In this document: piece after piece, positions 24,433 to 32,833 of the stretch
Layout: every line of letters starts with the position of its first letter
Numbering within the stretch: the stretch's first letter is position 1
From: Leifsonia virtsii
GTDB taxonomy: Bacteria > Actinomycetota > Actinomycetes > Actinomycetales > Microbacteriaceae
Direction of reading: 5' to 3'
DNA: 64,000 bases
NCBI RefSeq assembly: GCF_030433675.1
Contig: NZ_JAROCB010000003.1
Coordinates: 372,001 to 436,000 of the forward strand
The notes under the pieces: model-generated
What the model was told of the DNA's origin: nothing
Databases searched by the model: none
The model's input: only the letters and a program-made list of their open reading frames with translations
Made by a program: the position numbers and the translations under genes

Positions 24433-25965
24433 ATGAACGACCGCGAGGTAACGCCCACCAGACTGCTTTTCCCACCCGGCCAGTCGAGGCAGCTGGCGGA
24501 AAAACAGCCGGGATGCTTCCCTGATCTCGGCCTGGATCAGATCGTCACCGACGTGCTCGGCGACGACCCGCTGGAGCTGGCCCCGGTGTTCTGGACCGTG
24601 GCGGATGCTGCCACGGTCGAGTACCGACACGGGGTGTTCGCCGACCTCGACACCCCAGAGGTGATCGCTGCCTGCCGAACGTTTGTCGCAGGCATGGCGG
24701 CGGTGCGGGAGTCCCTCGGCCTGGCCCGGCGATTGCGGTATCCGCGACAGGCCCAGCGGGTTCTACTGGATGCCGCCCACCAATACGCAGGCGTCGTAGG
24801 CACCGCCGCCGACGCCCTGGAAAAGTGCCCGCTCCGCTCCGCAGCGTTGCAAGCCGCTGCGCGAGCGCTGGCCGAGTATGTGGGCTCTGAACCATTTACC
24901 CGCTTGAGCACGGATATCCGGTCGGTCACCGCACAGCTGGACGCGGTGAGGTACGACTTCCACATTCAAGGCGGAAGCGTCACCGTTGCAGCAGACGCAA
25001 GCGGCACGGATCAGAGTGCTGTTGTCACCGCCGCCTTCGCCCGCTTCAAGGAGACGGAGGTCGGTTCGCACCGCACACGGTTCGTCGACACTGTCGAGAT
25101 GAACCGCGTCGAAGCGGGAGTCCTCGACCTCGTTGCGGAGGTCTTCCCCTCCGCATTTCAAGCGCTCGACCGCTTCGCCCGCGAGCACGCCGCCTTCCTG
25201 GATACGACTGTCGGGGGACTAGAACGCGGACTGCACCTGTACCTCTCCGTCGTGGATTATCTGAAGGCGGCGGCCGGCACGACCCTATGCACCTGCTTGC
25301 CCGAGCTCACCACGGACCGAAGCGTTCAGGTCGGTGACAGCTACGACCTGCAGCTCGCCGCCCAGCCCGACACGCGCATGTCCATCGTCCCGAACGACAT
25401 CCGCCTGGCGCCGGGCGAGCAGTTCCTCGTCGTCACCGGGGCCAACCAGGGCGGCAAGTCGACCTTCGCCCGCGTGTTCGGTCAACTGCACTGGATGGCC
25501 GCGCTCGGGTTCCCGGTCGCCGCACGCACCGCAAGACTGGCTCGCTTCGATCTCCTCCTGACGCACTTCGAGCGTCAGGAGGACCTGGCTCAGCTGCGAG
25601 GCCGCCTTGAAGACGACCTCGTGCGGGTGCGGGCGATCCTCGAGCGCGTGACCTCAGAATCCATCGTCATCGCGAACGAGCTCTTCAGCTCGACCACCGC
25701 CCAGGACGCGCTCGCCCTGAACGAACGCGTCCTCCACGCGTTGCTCGAAGCCAGGGCCATCGGGGTCACGGTCACGTTCCTTGACGAGCTGGCGGTGATG
25801 GCGCCACCATTGGTCAGCGTCGTGGCAGAGGTCGCTGCGGACGACCCCACGAACCGCGCATTCCGCATCGTCCGCCGGCCACCGGATGGGCTCGCGCACG
25901 CCACCGCGATCGCCGAGAAGTACGGATTGTCGCCACAGCGCATCCGGGAGCGGGTCCTCTCATGA
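24433..25965 (+). CDS. MutS-like ATPase 1 (fluoride-switch controlled)
   Basis: The 510-residue protein keeps only the MutS lever/core and ATPase parts. Walker A is GANQGGKST (about residues 335-343). Walker B reads IVIANELFSSTT (411-422), with Asn in place of the usual Asp before the catalytic Glu416. The C-terminal AIAEKYGLSPQRIRERV resembles the MutS dimerisation helix region. Mismatch-binding domains I and II are absent. MutS-like genes are listed among fluoride-riboswitch targets, but their job is unknown. It overlaps the next gene by four bases. Confidence 0.88.
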   Translation: MNDREVTPTRLLFPPGQSRQLAEKQPGCFPDLGLDQIVTDVLGDDPLELAPVFWTVADAATVEYRHGVFADLDTPEVIAACRTFVAGMAAVRESLGLARRLRYPRQAQRVLLDAAHQYAGVVGTAADALEKCPLRSAALQAAARALAEYVGSEPFTRLSTDIRSVTAQLDAVRYDFHIQGGSVTVAADASGTDQSAVVTAAFARFKETEVGSHRTRFVDTVEMNRVEAGVLDLVAEVFPSAFQALDRFAREHAAFLDTTVGGLERGLHLYLSVVDYLKAAAGTTLCTCLPELTTDRSVQVGDSYDLQLAAQPDTRMSIVPNDIRLAPGEQFLVVTGANQGGKSTFARVFGQLHWMAALGFPVAARTARLARFDLLLTHFERQEDLAQLRGRLEDDLVRVRAILERVTSESIVIANELFSSTTAQDALALNERVLHALLEARAIGVTVTFLDELAVMAPPLVSVVAEVAADDPTNRAFRIVRRPPDGLAHATAIAEKYGLSPQRIRERVLS

Positions 25966-27494
25966 GGCCGCGACTGCTGTATCGCGACCGTGACGCCACG
26001 GTCGGATACCAACCCGATGAGCTTACGCGCGACCGATTCGTCGACCTCGAGCTGGGCGCCCTCGTGCGGTCGATGGCCCACGACGATAAGACCGTCGAGA
26101 CCGTCGCGACGGCGATACTGCACCAACCGCTCAACGACCCAGCCGCCATCGCCTACCGACAGGCGGCAGTGCGGGATGCGCTGGCGAATCCCGAGACGGT
26201 ATTGGAGCTCTACCAGGCGCCCAAGCGCGCCCTGGACGAGGTCAAGAAGGCGTACGGCTGGGGACTGTTCACGCCCGCCGGAGTGGTGCATCACTCCATC
26301 GAGGTGCTCCGCATCCACCTTCGACACCTTCGAGCACTTCGCGAACTCGCTCGTGAGAACGCCGCGAAGTTCCAGTCGCAGGCGTTCACTGATCTATTCG
26401 CGGCACTCGAGCAGAACGTGTCAGACGAGTGGCTCGAGCAGGTCACCTCGCTGCTTACTGAGTTGACCTTCCCGCGCGGCGTCGACGCTGTCGCCACACT
26501 CGGCACCGCGAACAAGGCCACCGGCATCAGCCTGACTCGGCCACCGCTGACCCGATCCTCGCTCCTGGTGCGCCTGGGGTTCCGGCGTCCCGACCACACC
26601 TTCACCCTTCCCGACCGGGACGAAGCGGGATACAAGGCGCTCAGCGAGCTCAAGGACCGCACACTGGACCCGGTCGCCGACGCGCTGAGTCAGGCGGCGG
26701 AGCACCTCACCGGCTTCTGGAACGCCTTACGGACAGAGGCAGCCTTCTTCGTCGGCGCGAACAATCTTCACCATGCCCTGACCTCCTTCGACGAGCCCGT
26801 GGCGCTGCCAACCTTCCACGCGAGTCCAGGGGTCATGTGCACGGGCCTCTATGATGCCGCCCTGGTCCTGCTGTCCAGGTCACCCGCGGTGGCAAACTCG
26901 CTGGACCTGAGTCACGCTGCCGTAACCGTCGTCACGGGGGCGAACCGAGGCGGCAAATCCACCTTCCTCCGCAGCCTCGGCCAGGCCACCCTTCTGGCAC
27001 ACTGCGGCCTGTTCGTGCCGGCCGAATCCTTCTCCACAGCCCTGCGCACCACCATCCACACCCACTTCACCCGCGAAGAAGACGCCCAGCGGACCAGCGG
27101 TCGCCTCGACGAGGAGCTGTCACGCATGAGTGCCATCGTCGACGCAGCCCAACGGGGCGGCCTCATCCTGCTCAACGAGTCCTTTGCTTCGACGAACGAG
27201 CGTGAAGGATCGGAGATCGCCCGAAACGTGATCAGGGCACTCCGCGACAGCGGCGTCTCCGTCGCCTTCGTCACCCACCTGTACGAGTATGCGAGCCGGG
27301 CCCACGCGGAGAAGCGAACGGACACCGCCTTTCTGCGGGCCGGCCGAGAGGATGACGGACACAGGGACTTTCGCGTCCGCCCGGGCATCCCGCTGCCCAC
27401 CAGCTTCGGCGCCGACCTATACGAGCAGGTCTTCGGGACGACATTGGACCCCGACGAGCTGCAACCGACACTCCCATCCCAAGGAGCGACATGA
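25962..27494 (+). CDS. MutS-like ATPase 2
   Basis: This second 510-residue protein has Walker A GANRGGKST (residues 326-334) and Walker B LILLNESFAST with Asn405-Glu406, again Asn for Asp. It is only distantly like its neighbour, so a heterodimer of two unlike ATPases is expected. The N-terminal part (residues 1-300) is helical, with no mismatch-binding or nuclease (Smr) domain. Its ATG overlaps the preceding stop (ATGA), and its own stop overlaps the phosphatase start. Confidence 0.87.
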   Translation: MRPRLLYRDRDATVGYQPDELTRDRFVDLELGALVRSMAHDDKTVETVATAILHQPLNDPAAIAYRQAAVRDALANPETVLELYQAPKRALDEVKKAYGWGLFTPAGVVHHSIEVLRIHLRHLRALRELARENAAKFQSQAFTDLFAALEQNVSDEWLEQVTSLLTELTFPRGVDAVATLGTANKATGISLTRPPLTRSSLLVRLGFRRPDHTFTLPDRDEAGYKALSELKDRTLDPVADALSQAAEHLTGFWNALRTEAAFFVGANNLHHALTSFDEPVALPTFHASPGVMCTGLYDAALVLLSRSPAVANSLDLSHAAVTVVTGANRGGKSTFLRSLGQATLLAHCGLFVPAESFSTALRTTIHTHFTREEDAQRTSGRLDEELSRMSAIVDAAQRGGLILLNESFASTNEREGSEIARNVIRALRDSGVSVAFVTHLYEYASRAHAEKRTDTAFLRAGREDDGHRDFRVRPGIPLPTSFGADLYEQVFGTTLDPDELQPTLPSQGAT

Positions 27495-28099
27495 ACAACG
27501 GCCCGCGTCACCTCTTCCTCGTCCGGCACGGACAGACGGCCCTCAACGCCGAAGGCCGACTGCGCGGTCTCGCCAACCCGCCCCTCGACGAGACCGGCAT
27601 CGCCGAAGCACATGCCGTCGCCGAAGCGCTCGCCCCTCGTGGAATCGAGGAAGTTCGCAGCAGTCCACTGGACCGTGCCGTCACAACGGCGCGGATCATC
27701 GCGGAACGCTGCGGATGCTCGGTGAAGACCGACCAAGCATTCAACGACCGCGACTACGGGCCGTGGACGGGCCACGTCAAACACGAAGTCGTCGCAGAGT
27801 TCGGGAGCGTCGACGCCGCTCCGGGCGTGGAGCCCCTGTCTCGTGTCCTCGAACGGGCCATGCCCGCGCTCGAGCGGCTCGTGGGAGCGTCCGACGGGGC
27901 GGTGTGCGTCGTCACCCACGACGCCGTCATCCGACCGATTCTCGAGAAAATTGATTCTGCGAACAGCACGGCGCGTGTGTTCACCGGATCCTGGAGTGAG
28001 TTGACGCTCGACGACGGCAAGTGGTCGCTAGCGCAATTGGATCAGAAGTCCCCTATGCGCGAAGCGGAAGGCCAGACTCCCCGGCGCTCGGCCGACTGA
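27491..28099 (+). CDS. Histidine phosphatase superfamily protein
   Basis: The 202-residue protein has LVRHGQTALNAEGRL with the phospho-accepting His and VTHDAVIRPIL with the second His. It is nearer to the broad-specificity phosphatase/cobC-like branch than to dPGM, because the DRDYGPWTG segment lacks the mutase insertion. The substrate is unknown; removing fluoride-derived phosphoglycerate analogues is one guess. It ends the riboswitch-controlled MutS operon, which mirrors the mutase in the opposite arm. Confidence 0.87.
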   Translation: MNNGPRHLFLVRHGQTALNAEGRLRGLANPPLDETGIAEAHAVAEALAPRGIEEVRSSPLDRAVTTARIIAERCGCSVKTDQAFNDRDYGPWTGHVKHEVVAEFGSVDAAPGVEPLSRVLERAMPALERLVGASDGAVCVVTHDAVIRPILEKIDSANSTARVFTGSWSELTLDDGKWSLAQLDQKSPMREAEGQTPRRSAD

Positions 28100-28222
28100 C
28101 GGCTCCGGCTCGAGTTCCTTCGCTCAGCTTCCGGGCGGCTCCAGCCGAAATTCAGAGGCGACCTGAACGGGAACATCAGTCGTCGACCGTGGCCGACCTT
28201 TGTAGTCGTCCTCGGTGACTTA

Positions 28223-28262
28223 CTTGTCGACAAGATTACCGTTGCCATTGATACAGCAATGG
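28223..28262. promoter_or_regulatory. Two palindromes upstream of the ParS-like operon
   Basis: CTTGTCGACAAG (28223-28234) is a perfect 12-bp palindrome. CCATTGATACAGCAATGG (28245-28262) has 6-bp arms and shares ACAGCAATG with the operator at 17436-17457. Both fall before the likely GTG start at 28278. Confidence 0.5.
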
Positions 28263-28277
28263 GCTAACACTTCTCCT

Positions 28278-28685
28278 GTGGCGAAGCGAGCGAAAGACAG
28301 TGAGGTCACCTGGATGGCTCAGTGCCTGCTGGACAGCATCGGCGCCCGGGTACTCTCACGGCTGTCCGACGCTGATGGACCGCTGGGGTCGTACGCGTGG
28401 CCGGAACCCACTGACCCGGGTCCAGATGCGTCGCAGGCGGCTCGCGTGCGGGTCGCGTTCGCGACCTGGAAAATGCTTGACCGACACGGGGACGACTTCG
28501 TCATGGGCTGGCTGCTCACGCTTAATCCACTCGTGGGTCAGCGGCCGGCCGACGCGATAGCTGCCGACGACTTTGCCGCTGTGCTGGTGGCAGCGCAGAT
28601 GGTTCGGAACGCCGATGCGCTCGATGAGGACGACGATGAGGACGACGACGAGGAGGACGACGGGTGGACGACCTGGAACTCGTAA
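28278..28685 (+). CDS. ParS-like domain protein with acidic tail
   Basis: The 135-residue protein has a C-terminal segment (FVMGWLLTLNPLVGQRPADAI then DFAAVLVAAQ) like the Xre/MbcA/ParS domain, followed by a run of Asp/Glu (DEDDDEDDDEEDD) and GWTTWNS. The GTG start at 28278 is chosen because the palindrome at 28245 must lie outside the gene; ATG 28314 is an alternative. It overlaps the next gene by 22 bases and supplies that gene's AGGAGG ribosome site from its acidic codons. Confidence 0.6.
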   Translation: MAKRAKDSEVTWMAQCLLDSIGARVLSRLSDADGPLGSYAWPEPTDPGPDASQAARVRVAFATWKMLDRHGDDFVMGWLLTLNPLVGQRPADAIAADDFAAVLVAAQMVRNADALDEDDDEDDDEEDDGWTTWNS

Positions 28686-29116
28686 CGGAGCTGGCGTACG
28701 CGTTCGATATAGACCCAGAGGCGGTCATCGCGGCGGCGTGGGAGCGCGAAGTGCCCCTCAGGGATGTAGCGGCTGCGTACGTTCGCACGCTGCGGTACTT
28801 GCGGCTGCACGGGCTAGAAGAGACAGCGAACGCCCCTGTCACCGAACTGGATTCCAGACCCCCCGGGACTTTCGACCCGCGGGTCGTGACAATGCAGGAT
28901 GAATGGTGGATAGACACCTTTCGGCGCCCGCACCGGATCGCGGAGATGTCCCCAGACTACGTGGTGAACGTCATCGCGCACCTTCAGATCCGGGTTCTCG
29001 ACATCGTGGAAGCCACAGGCATGGATAGCGGTCGAGATGTGAATGAGTGGCTGGAGGCTACGCCGCTTGTCCGAGCGCTACGGTCCCGCCTGACTGATCT
29101 CGGCGATCGCTTATGA
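28664..29116 (+). CDS. Unknown island protein
   Basis: The 150-residue protein begins at GTG 28664, seven bases after AGGAGG. It is helical and acidic at the start (DDLELVTELAYAFDIDPEAV), with a WWIDTFRRPHRIAEMSP segment in the middle. No signal, membrane helix or known active site is seen. Tight coupling to the ParS-like gene suggests the two products work together, possibly as a toxin-antitoxin type pair; that is inference only. Confidence 0.65.
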   Translation: MDDLELVTELAYAFDIDPEAVIAAAWEREVPLRDVAAAYVRTLRYLRLHGLEETANAPVTELDSRPPGTFDPRVVTMQDEWWIDTFRRPHRIAEMSPDYVVNVIAHLQIRVLDIVEATGMDSGRDVNEWLEATPLVRALRSRLTDLGDRL

Positions 29117-29162
29117 ACTCGTGCACCTCTCGGCGAAGCGTGCGTCTCCACGAGGGGGCGCA

Positions 29163-29540
29163 ATGGTGAACTCCGCGCACGGAGGGTCCGCGTGGGCAGC
29201 GATTCTCGGACCGGTGTACACGACGGCGGCCCTGGCACGAGAACTCGGTCTCAGCCCCGCGGACATCACCGAAGCGGCGAACCAGAAGCGTCTCCTACGC
29301 GTATCGACAATCGACGGTGTGGACGTCTTTCCCGGCTTCCAGGTGAGGTCGCACGCTGTAATCGCCGGCCTACACGAGGTCCTCATCGCTCTTGGGCCAT
29401 GCGACCCGCTGACCTGCGCTCAGTTCCTCAACGTCCCCGTGGGAATTCCGCCCCGGCGCCATATCGACCGGCTAGTCGCCGGGGAAGTGAATGAGGTGAT
29501 TCGCGCTGCAGAGCGCGCTGCAGCCAGTTGGTTGGGATAG
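29163..29540 (+). CDS. ParS/Xre-like helix-turn-helix protein 2
   Basis: The 125-residue protein starts at ATG 29163 after GAGGGGG. A helix-turn-helix (VYTTAALARELGLSPADITEA) is followed by DVFPGFQV, AVIAGLHEVLIAL and DPLTCAQFLNVP, the same order of elements as the protein at 16980. It completes a three-gene operon with the two genes before it. The shared layout on both sides of the fluoride cargo argues that these belong to the mobile element itself. Confidence 0.65.
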   Translation: MVNSAHGGSAWAAILGPVYTTAALARELGLSPADITEAANQKRLLRVSTIDGVDVFPGFQVRSHAVIAGLHEVLIALGPCDPLTCAQFLNVPVGIPPRRHIDRLVAGEVNEVIRAAERAAASWLG

Positions 29541-29839
29541 TCGATGGATCTGACGTCGTCGCGACCAGGTCTTGCTCGAAATGCCCACTTGTCTGTCCCG
29601 GTTGCTGGACTCGAACATATGGTTCGCTGGAGAACGCTGACGAGATGGTCTTGTGGAACAACGAACCGACAGTCGTGTACTGCATGGCACCGTCTGATGC
29701 GCACCCCTGCTGGCTAAGGAACGTTACAACGACCGTCATAGTGGGAGCGACCTGGTGCACCGCACGTGCAGTAGCGCTCGCGGTGTCGGAAGTACGCTGT
29801 ACATTGGAGCATCATCCGGGGAGGGTCGTGGGTTCGATC
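29541..29839. other. Intergenic region of lower G+C
   Basis: About 300 bases separate the ParS-like operon from the nuclease-fold gene. A plus-strand frame runs through them in phase with the next gene, but its composition is not gene-like. I see no RNA gene or strong terminator. The promoter of the next gene is probably near 29780-29830. Confidence 0.4.
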
Positions 29840-30568
29840 ATGGAACAGTGGTCTCCTGCCAGAGTTGGCCCGAGACTGGTGGAGGGCGCTTCGGCCCACG
29901 TCAGAGCCGGAAGGCGCTTTGAGCCTATTCATGAGCGGGTGCTCGACGAGCCGATGAGATCTCTTGCAGCTCGTCTACCCGGAGCAGAGCGTGGCGTGTT
30001 GGTCGTGCCCGAGTTCTCTGGTCCGATTGGAGTCGCCGACATGGTGGCCCTTGTCGATCCGAGAGAAGAACTCTCGCTACGGCTTGAGGCAGGCATTCCG
30101 CCGGTGCTCAATCTCACGCTTGCGACGGTGGCTGCCGCCGTGAGCGCCAAACGCACCACCACGTTGGCAGCTATCGGGAACTCTCTGCAGATGTCAGAGC
30201 GACAGGTGAGCGGCTACGTTCGGAGCCTTGAAGCGCAGGGTGTCATCGAGGCCAGCGGTTCCGGATTTCGCCGCCACCCCAGGCTCCGACCGGTGGGCAG
30301 GTTGTTTGCATTCGAAGCAAAGGTCTCAGAATGGCGGAAGGCATCGCATCAAGCGGTGAGGTACGCCTCATGGTCAGATGCGGTTGCCATCGTCCTGCTA
30401 ACGGTGCCCAGAGATAGCACAGACATGCTTGCTGCGGCTCGGCGCTTGCGCATCGGCGTCGCTCACGGGGACCGGTGGTTGGTGCAGCCAAACCTCCCAC
30501 GACGGCGAGAGAGTTTCACCGGCGCTCGACTTGTCGCCTCCGAACGTATAGTTGCTACCGCTTTCTAG
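29840..30568 (+). CDS. Nuclease-fold protein with inserted winged helix
   Basis: The 242-residue protein appears to be a PD-(D/E)XK-type fold split by a DNA-binding domain. GPIGVADMVALVD (Asp67) and FAFEAKVSEWRKA (Glu159, Lys161), followed by QAVRYASWSDAVAIVLL, supply the D...ExK pattern. Residues about 96-140 (TTLAAIGNSLQMSERQVSGYVRSLEAQGVIE) form a winged helix. ATG 29840 is the best start; earlier codons add unlikely sequence. Its TAG overlaps the TAG of the leftward gene (CTAG). Function is unknown; a DNA-binding effector or regulator is plausible. Confidence 0.6.
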   Translation: MEQWSPARVGPRLVEGASAHVRAGRRFEPIHERVLDEPMRSLAARLPGAERGVLVVPEFSGPIGVADMVALVDPREELSLRLEAGIPPVLNLTLATVAAAVSAKRTTTLAAIGNSLQMSERQVSGYVRSLEAQGVIEASGSGFRRHPRLRPVGRLFAFEAKVSEWRKASHQAVRYASWSDAVAIVLLTVPRDSTDMLAAARRLRIGVAHGDRWLVQPNLPRRRESFTGARLVASERIVATAF

Positions 30569-31737
30569 ATGCGCCAAAGACCCTCAGCAACGGCGTACGA
30601 CTCCAACGTCGTAAGCTGCTGGGCCTGCCAAGTAGCCTTGTCGCTGGCCTTCACGAAGGGCTGCACATTGGCAATGAGAAGATCGAAGTTTCTGCCGGCC
30701 GCTTCGTAGTGTTCTCGTAGCCTGGCGATTCTGTCGACGCGATCACGAATTGCTGCGACCGAGAGAGCGGTCTCCCGGAGAGCCCGCATATGATGCTCGC
30801 GCTCTGCCTGTTCGCTCGGTGGCATAGGTCCACCACGAACGGCCTGAGCGACCGTCGGGTTCCACCGCTCGATCGCGTCGGCGGTATCCCGTCGCAGCAC
30901 CGCCGAAAGGGCGCCCTGCGTCACGTACGAGGCCGGGATCCTTGGCCCCGCGTCGGAACTCACGTGGAAAGCCTGCGGATCGAACGTGCGCATCGACCGG
31001 TCCCAGCCCGTACCGATCGTGTCTGCTCCGGCAGCCACTCCGAGCAAGCCTGCGAAGTCAGCGTTCGTGAGAATCACTCGTGACCGCTCGGACAGCGAGT
31101 GAATCGTTCGCAGCAGGCCAGAGAAGGCTTCCACGTCAGCCAAATCGGGCTCATGGTTCATAACCATCTCGTTCGCGACTGTCACAACCCAGGTGGGGCT
31201 CCGGAGCGCAGCTAGGCGCCCTACATACTCATCGAGACGGTAATCGGATCGCCAAAATGCTCGAGTTCCGACGAGCGTCTGCCAGGAGTGCTTCGCAAGG
31301 CCTGCCGCTACAGTCGCGACGCCGATAGCTATCTGCGAGGAGCTGTCATCTAGCGAAGTCACCGTTACAGTCGGTGCCAACAGCGGAACTCCAAGCGCGC
31401 TTTGGCGCTCAAAGACTCTTTCTACGTGTTGCAATTGACGGGCGGGGGTGTCGAGGACCGGTCCGTCTGGTCCCCACAGCTCCCATGTGTCGTAGAAGTC
31501 GACCCGGTCAGTTGTCGGCAACAGAGCTGCGTGGGTGGCGACGTCAAAGATGACCTCACCACCGACCGCTGAAATAGCGTCTTTGAGCTCGGAACCACTT
31601 GGATTTCGAGGTTGCGCGACGCGCGGAGTAGCAAAGGGTGAGATGAATATCCCGTCGGCCACCCCCGCACGTACGGCGCTTTCGCACCATCCGCGGTGAC
31701 CGCTTCGTCGACCGTCATGGATGAGTAAGCCGCTCAC
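30565..31737 (-). CDS. TIM-barrel-like protein of unknown function
   Basis: The 390-residue protein shows repeated beta-alpha units: SGLLIHDG, ADGIFISPF, GGEVIFDVATHA, VPLLAPTVTV, PTWVVTVANEMVM, RVILTNADFAG and GADTIGTGW. These suggest a (beta/alpha)8 barrel over residues 1-270. The last ~120 residues are helical. The GTG start overlaps the kinase stop (GTGA), so the kinase and barrel proteins are made together. No catalytic set or family is recognised. Confidence 0.65.
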   Translation of the reverse strand: MSGLLIHDGRRSGHRGWCESAVRAGVADGIFISPFATPRVAQPRNPSGSELKDAISAVGGEVIFDVATHAALLPTTDRVDFYDTWELWGPDGPVLDTPARQLQHVERVFERQSALGVPLLAPTVTVTSLDDSSSQIAIGVATVAAGLAKHSWQTLVGTRAFWRSDYRLDEYVGRLAALRSPTWVVTVANEMVMNHEPDLADVEAFSGLLRTIHSLSERSRVILTNADFAGLLGVAAGADTIGTGWDRSMRTFDPQAFHVSSDAGPRIPASYVTQGALSAVLRRDTADAIERWNPTVAQAVRGGPMPPSEQAEREHHMRALRETALSVAAIRDRVDRIARLREHYEAAGRNFDLLIANVQPFVKASDKATWQAQQLTTLESYAVAEGLWRI

Positions 31738-32582
31738 GAGGTGTGTCCCTTGGTCAGCTCTTCGAGGGCAACAAGAAGCTCTGAGCCATCCAGATAGCGC
31801 CGGGCCGCCTGCCGAAGCAAGCATGTGTCGATGACGTGCGCTACGCCAGGGTCGATGGATGAGTCAACCGAAAGAATCGACGGCGCCTGCTCGATGCGAA
31901 GTCGTCTGTCGTACTCCCCCTGTGTGCCGCGTGGATCGACGGGCAAGTGGCCCGTTCGAAGGAAAAACGCCAGGATTCCCAAACAGAAGATGTCGCTGGC
32001 CGGAGTGGGCTCTCCTCCCCACACGTGCTCTGGGCTTCGGAAGCCGTTCGTACCTGGCTGGAAGTCGCCAGTGATCGCCGTTCGCTCAATGTGGCGCGCG
32101 AGGCCAGGGTCCATCAGGACATAGGTACCATTCGCCTTTCTCCTTACGTTGGCCGGCGAAAGGTCGCGATGCACGACAGCCAGGTCGTGACAGGCCTTCA
32201 GTCCTCTTGCCGTCTGCACGAGGAAGTCGACTATCTGCACATCGTCCAGGAGTGGCGGAACGAGTTGGGGCAGATCGTGTCCGTCTAGGCGCTCCTCGAT
32301 CCAAACCACGGCGTCCGGACTATCCCCGATTTCTATGGCGTCAGAGAGCACGCTTACGACGTGGGGGGAATCGACGGCCGCGAGTAACTCCACCTCTCGG
32401 TGGGCGCGCTCGACGGCTACCTCTGCTGTCGGACCCGCTTGGATCATGACGACCTTCAGCACCACGGGGTTACCCGCAAGTCGGGCCGAAAACACCAACT
32501 TCTGACCGCCTTGCGTGAGTGGCTGGACATCGGTTACTCCGGCGGCCGCCGTTGCGGCCACCACGATCTCTTCGGCGCTCAT
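31734..32582 (-). CDS. Soluble Ser/Thr protein kinase
   Basis: The 282-residue kinase has VVLKVV (Lys43), Glu63, VVHRDLSPANV (Asp140, Asn145) and MDPGLAR, where DPG replaces DFG. The activation loop and APE-like region read FRSPEHVWGG. No membrane helix, PASTA or other sensor is present. Start choice is uncertain: ATG 32582 has GAGGGGG very close, and ATG 32600 or 32741 would lengthen it. It is translationally coupled to the TIM-barrel-like protein, its likely partner or substrate. Confidence 0.8.
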   Translation of the reverse strand: MSAEEIVVAATAAAGVTDVQPLTQGGQKLVFSARLAGNPVVLKVVMIQAGPTAEVAVERAHREVELLAAVDSPHVVSVLSDAIEIGDSPDAVVWIEERLDGHDLPQLVPPLLDDVQIVDFLVQTARGLKACHDLAVVHRDLSPANVRRKANGTYVLMDPGLARHIERTAITGDFQPGTNGFRSPEHVWGGEPTPASDIFCLGILAFFLRTGHLPVDPRGTQGEYDRRLRIEQAPSILSVDSSIDPGVAHVIDTCLLRQAARRYLDGSELLVALEELTKGHTS

Positions 32583-32833
32583 GTCCCCCTCGCAAGTCAT
32601 CTCAGACGATATTCGGAGCAACTCCCTCCCCGCCATACCCACAGCGAGGGGCATGGCTACGCGCGGACACGCCGTTTTCCGGCGTCTCAGCGGCAATGGC
32701 ATTCCGCGTCGGGGCAGAGCGGCGGAGCGAGGCTGTTTCACTGATCAGCCGAAGCACGCGGCGGATGAACCGGCGCCTAAGGTTGGGATAACGAACACCA
32801 TCGAATCAGGCGTCCCTTACCGCCATTGAACAA

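Noticed and set aside
28618-28662. Tandem GAC/GAG/GAT run resembling a DNA repeat
   Set aside because: It is the coding sequence of the acidic tail of the protein at 28278.
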